Source of the DNA: UBA9337 sp038331135
Lineage (GTDB): Bacteria > Patescibacteriota > Minisyncoccia > Moranbacterales > UBA9337
DNA length: 5,093 nt
Direction of reading: 5' to 3'
Assembly (NCBI GenBank): GCA_038331135.1
Contig: JBBQOS010000054.1
Span: forward strand, 1 to 5,093
Of this stretch, positions 5,087 through 5,093 are shown one piece after another. A program made the position numbers and the translations under genes. The notes beneath the pieces are model-generated. The model was given only the letters and a program-made list of their open reading frames with translations, made no database searches and was not told the DNA's origin. Within the stretch, counting starts at the first letter, position 1. The number at the start of each line of letters is the position of its first letter.

Positions 5087-5093
5087 TCATATA

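Noticed and set aside
1..5093. tRNA, rRNA or CRISPR arrays
   Set aside because: No cloverleaf-like segment, conserved rRNA sequence or regularly spaced repeat was seen on either strand.

Overview
This is an AT-rich window in which every credible gene lies on the minus strand. Read in the direction of transcription (5093 towards 1), the order is: a YkgJ-type cysteine-cluster protein; a VanX/DdpX-type D-Ala-D-Ala dipeptidase gene (peptidase M15D) broken by an in-frame amber codon; a rho-independent terminator; a D-Ala-D-Ala ligase gene (ddl) behind its own promoters; a decayed DDE-transposase fragment; a stand-alone RelA/SpoT-domain nucleotidyltransferase behind its own promoter; and a tightly packed run of a DUF2177 membrane protein, a DUF1295 membrane protein and a conserved soluble protein cut by the window edge.

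The organism looks like a low-GC bacterium. The packing, the frequent absence of Shine-Dalgarno sequences, and the protein families resemble the Candidate Phyla Radiation (Patescibacteria). This is inference from general familiarity; there is no rRNA or other phylogenetic marker here. Stops are used in the standard way: TAA ends most genes, TAG ends ddl, and TGA ends the YkgJ gene.

Layout. At 4995-5093 there is a strong ribosome binding site and a possible 26-codon reading frame, but no recognisable gene. At 3955-4994 sit the YkgJ gene and the dipeptidase, overlapping or abutting. At 3816-3925 are the terminator and two good overlapping promoters for ddl. The ddl gene occupies 2766-3815. The stretch at 2353-2765 has no intact gene but holds the transposase remnant, a 36-bp dyad, a TTGACA-type promoter and a long leader. 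From 2352 to the left edge come four genes with gaps of 46, 4 and 2 bases, probably one transcription unit.

Functionally, ddl makes the D-Ala-D-Ala terminus of peptidoglycan precursors, and the neighbouring dipeptidase family hydrolyses the same dipeptide. The dipeptidase gene keeps every expected catalytic and zinc-binding residue, but they are split across the amber codon at 4177-4179, so it is either a very young pseudogene, a two-piece enzyme or a readthrough case. That, together with an unclear dipeptidase start, is the point most worth checking. No clearly new multi-gene system is visible.
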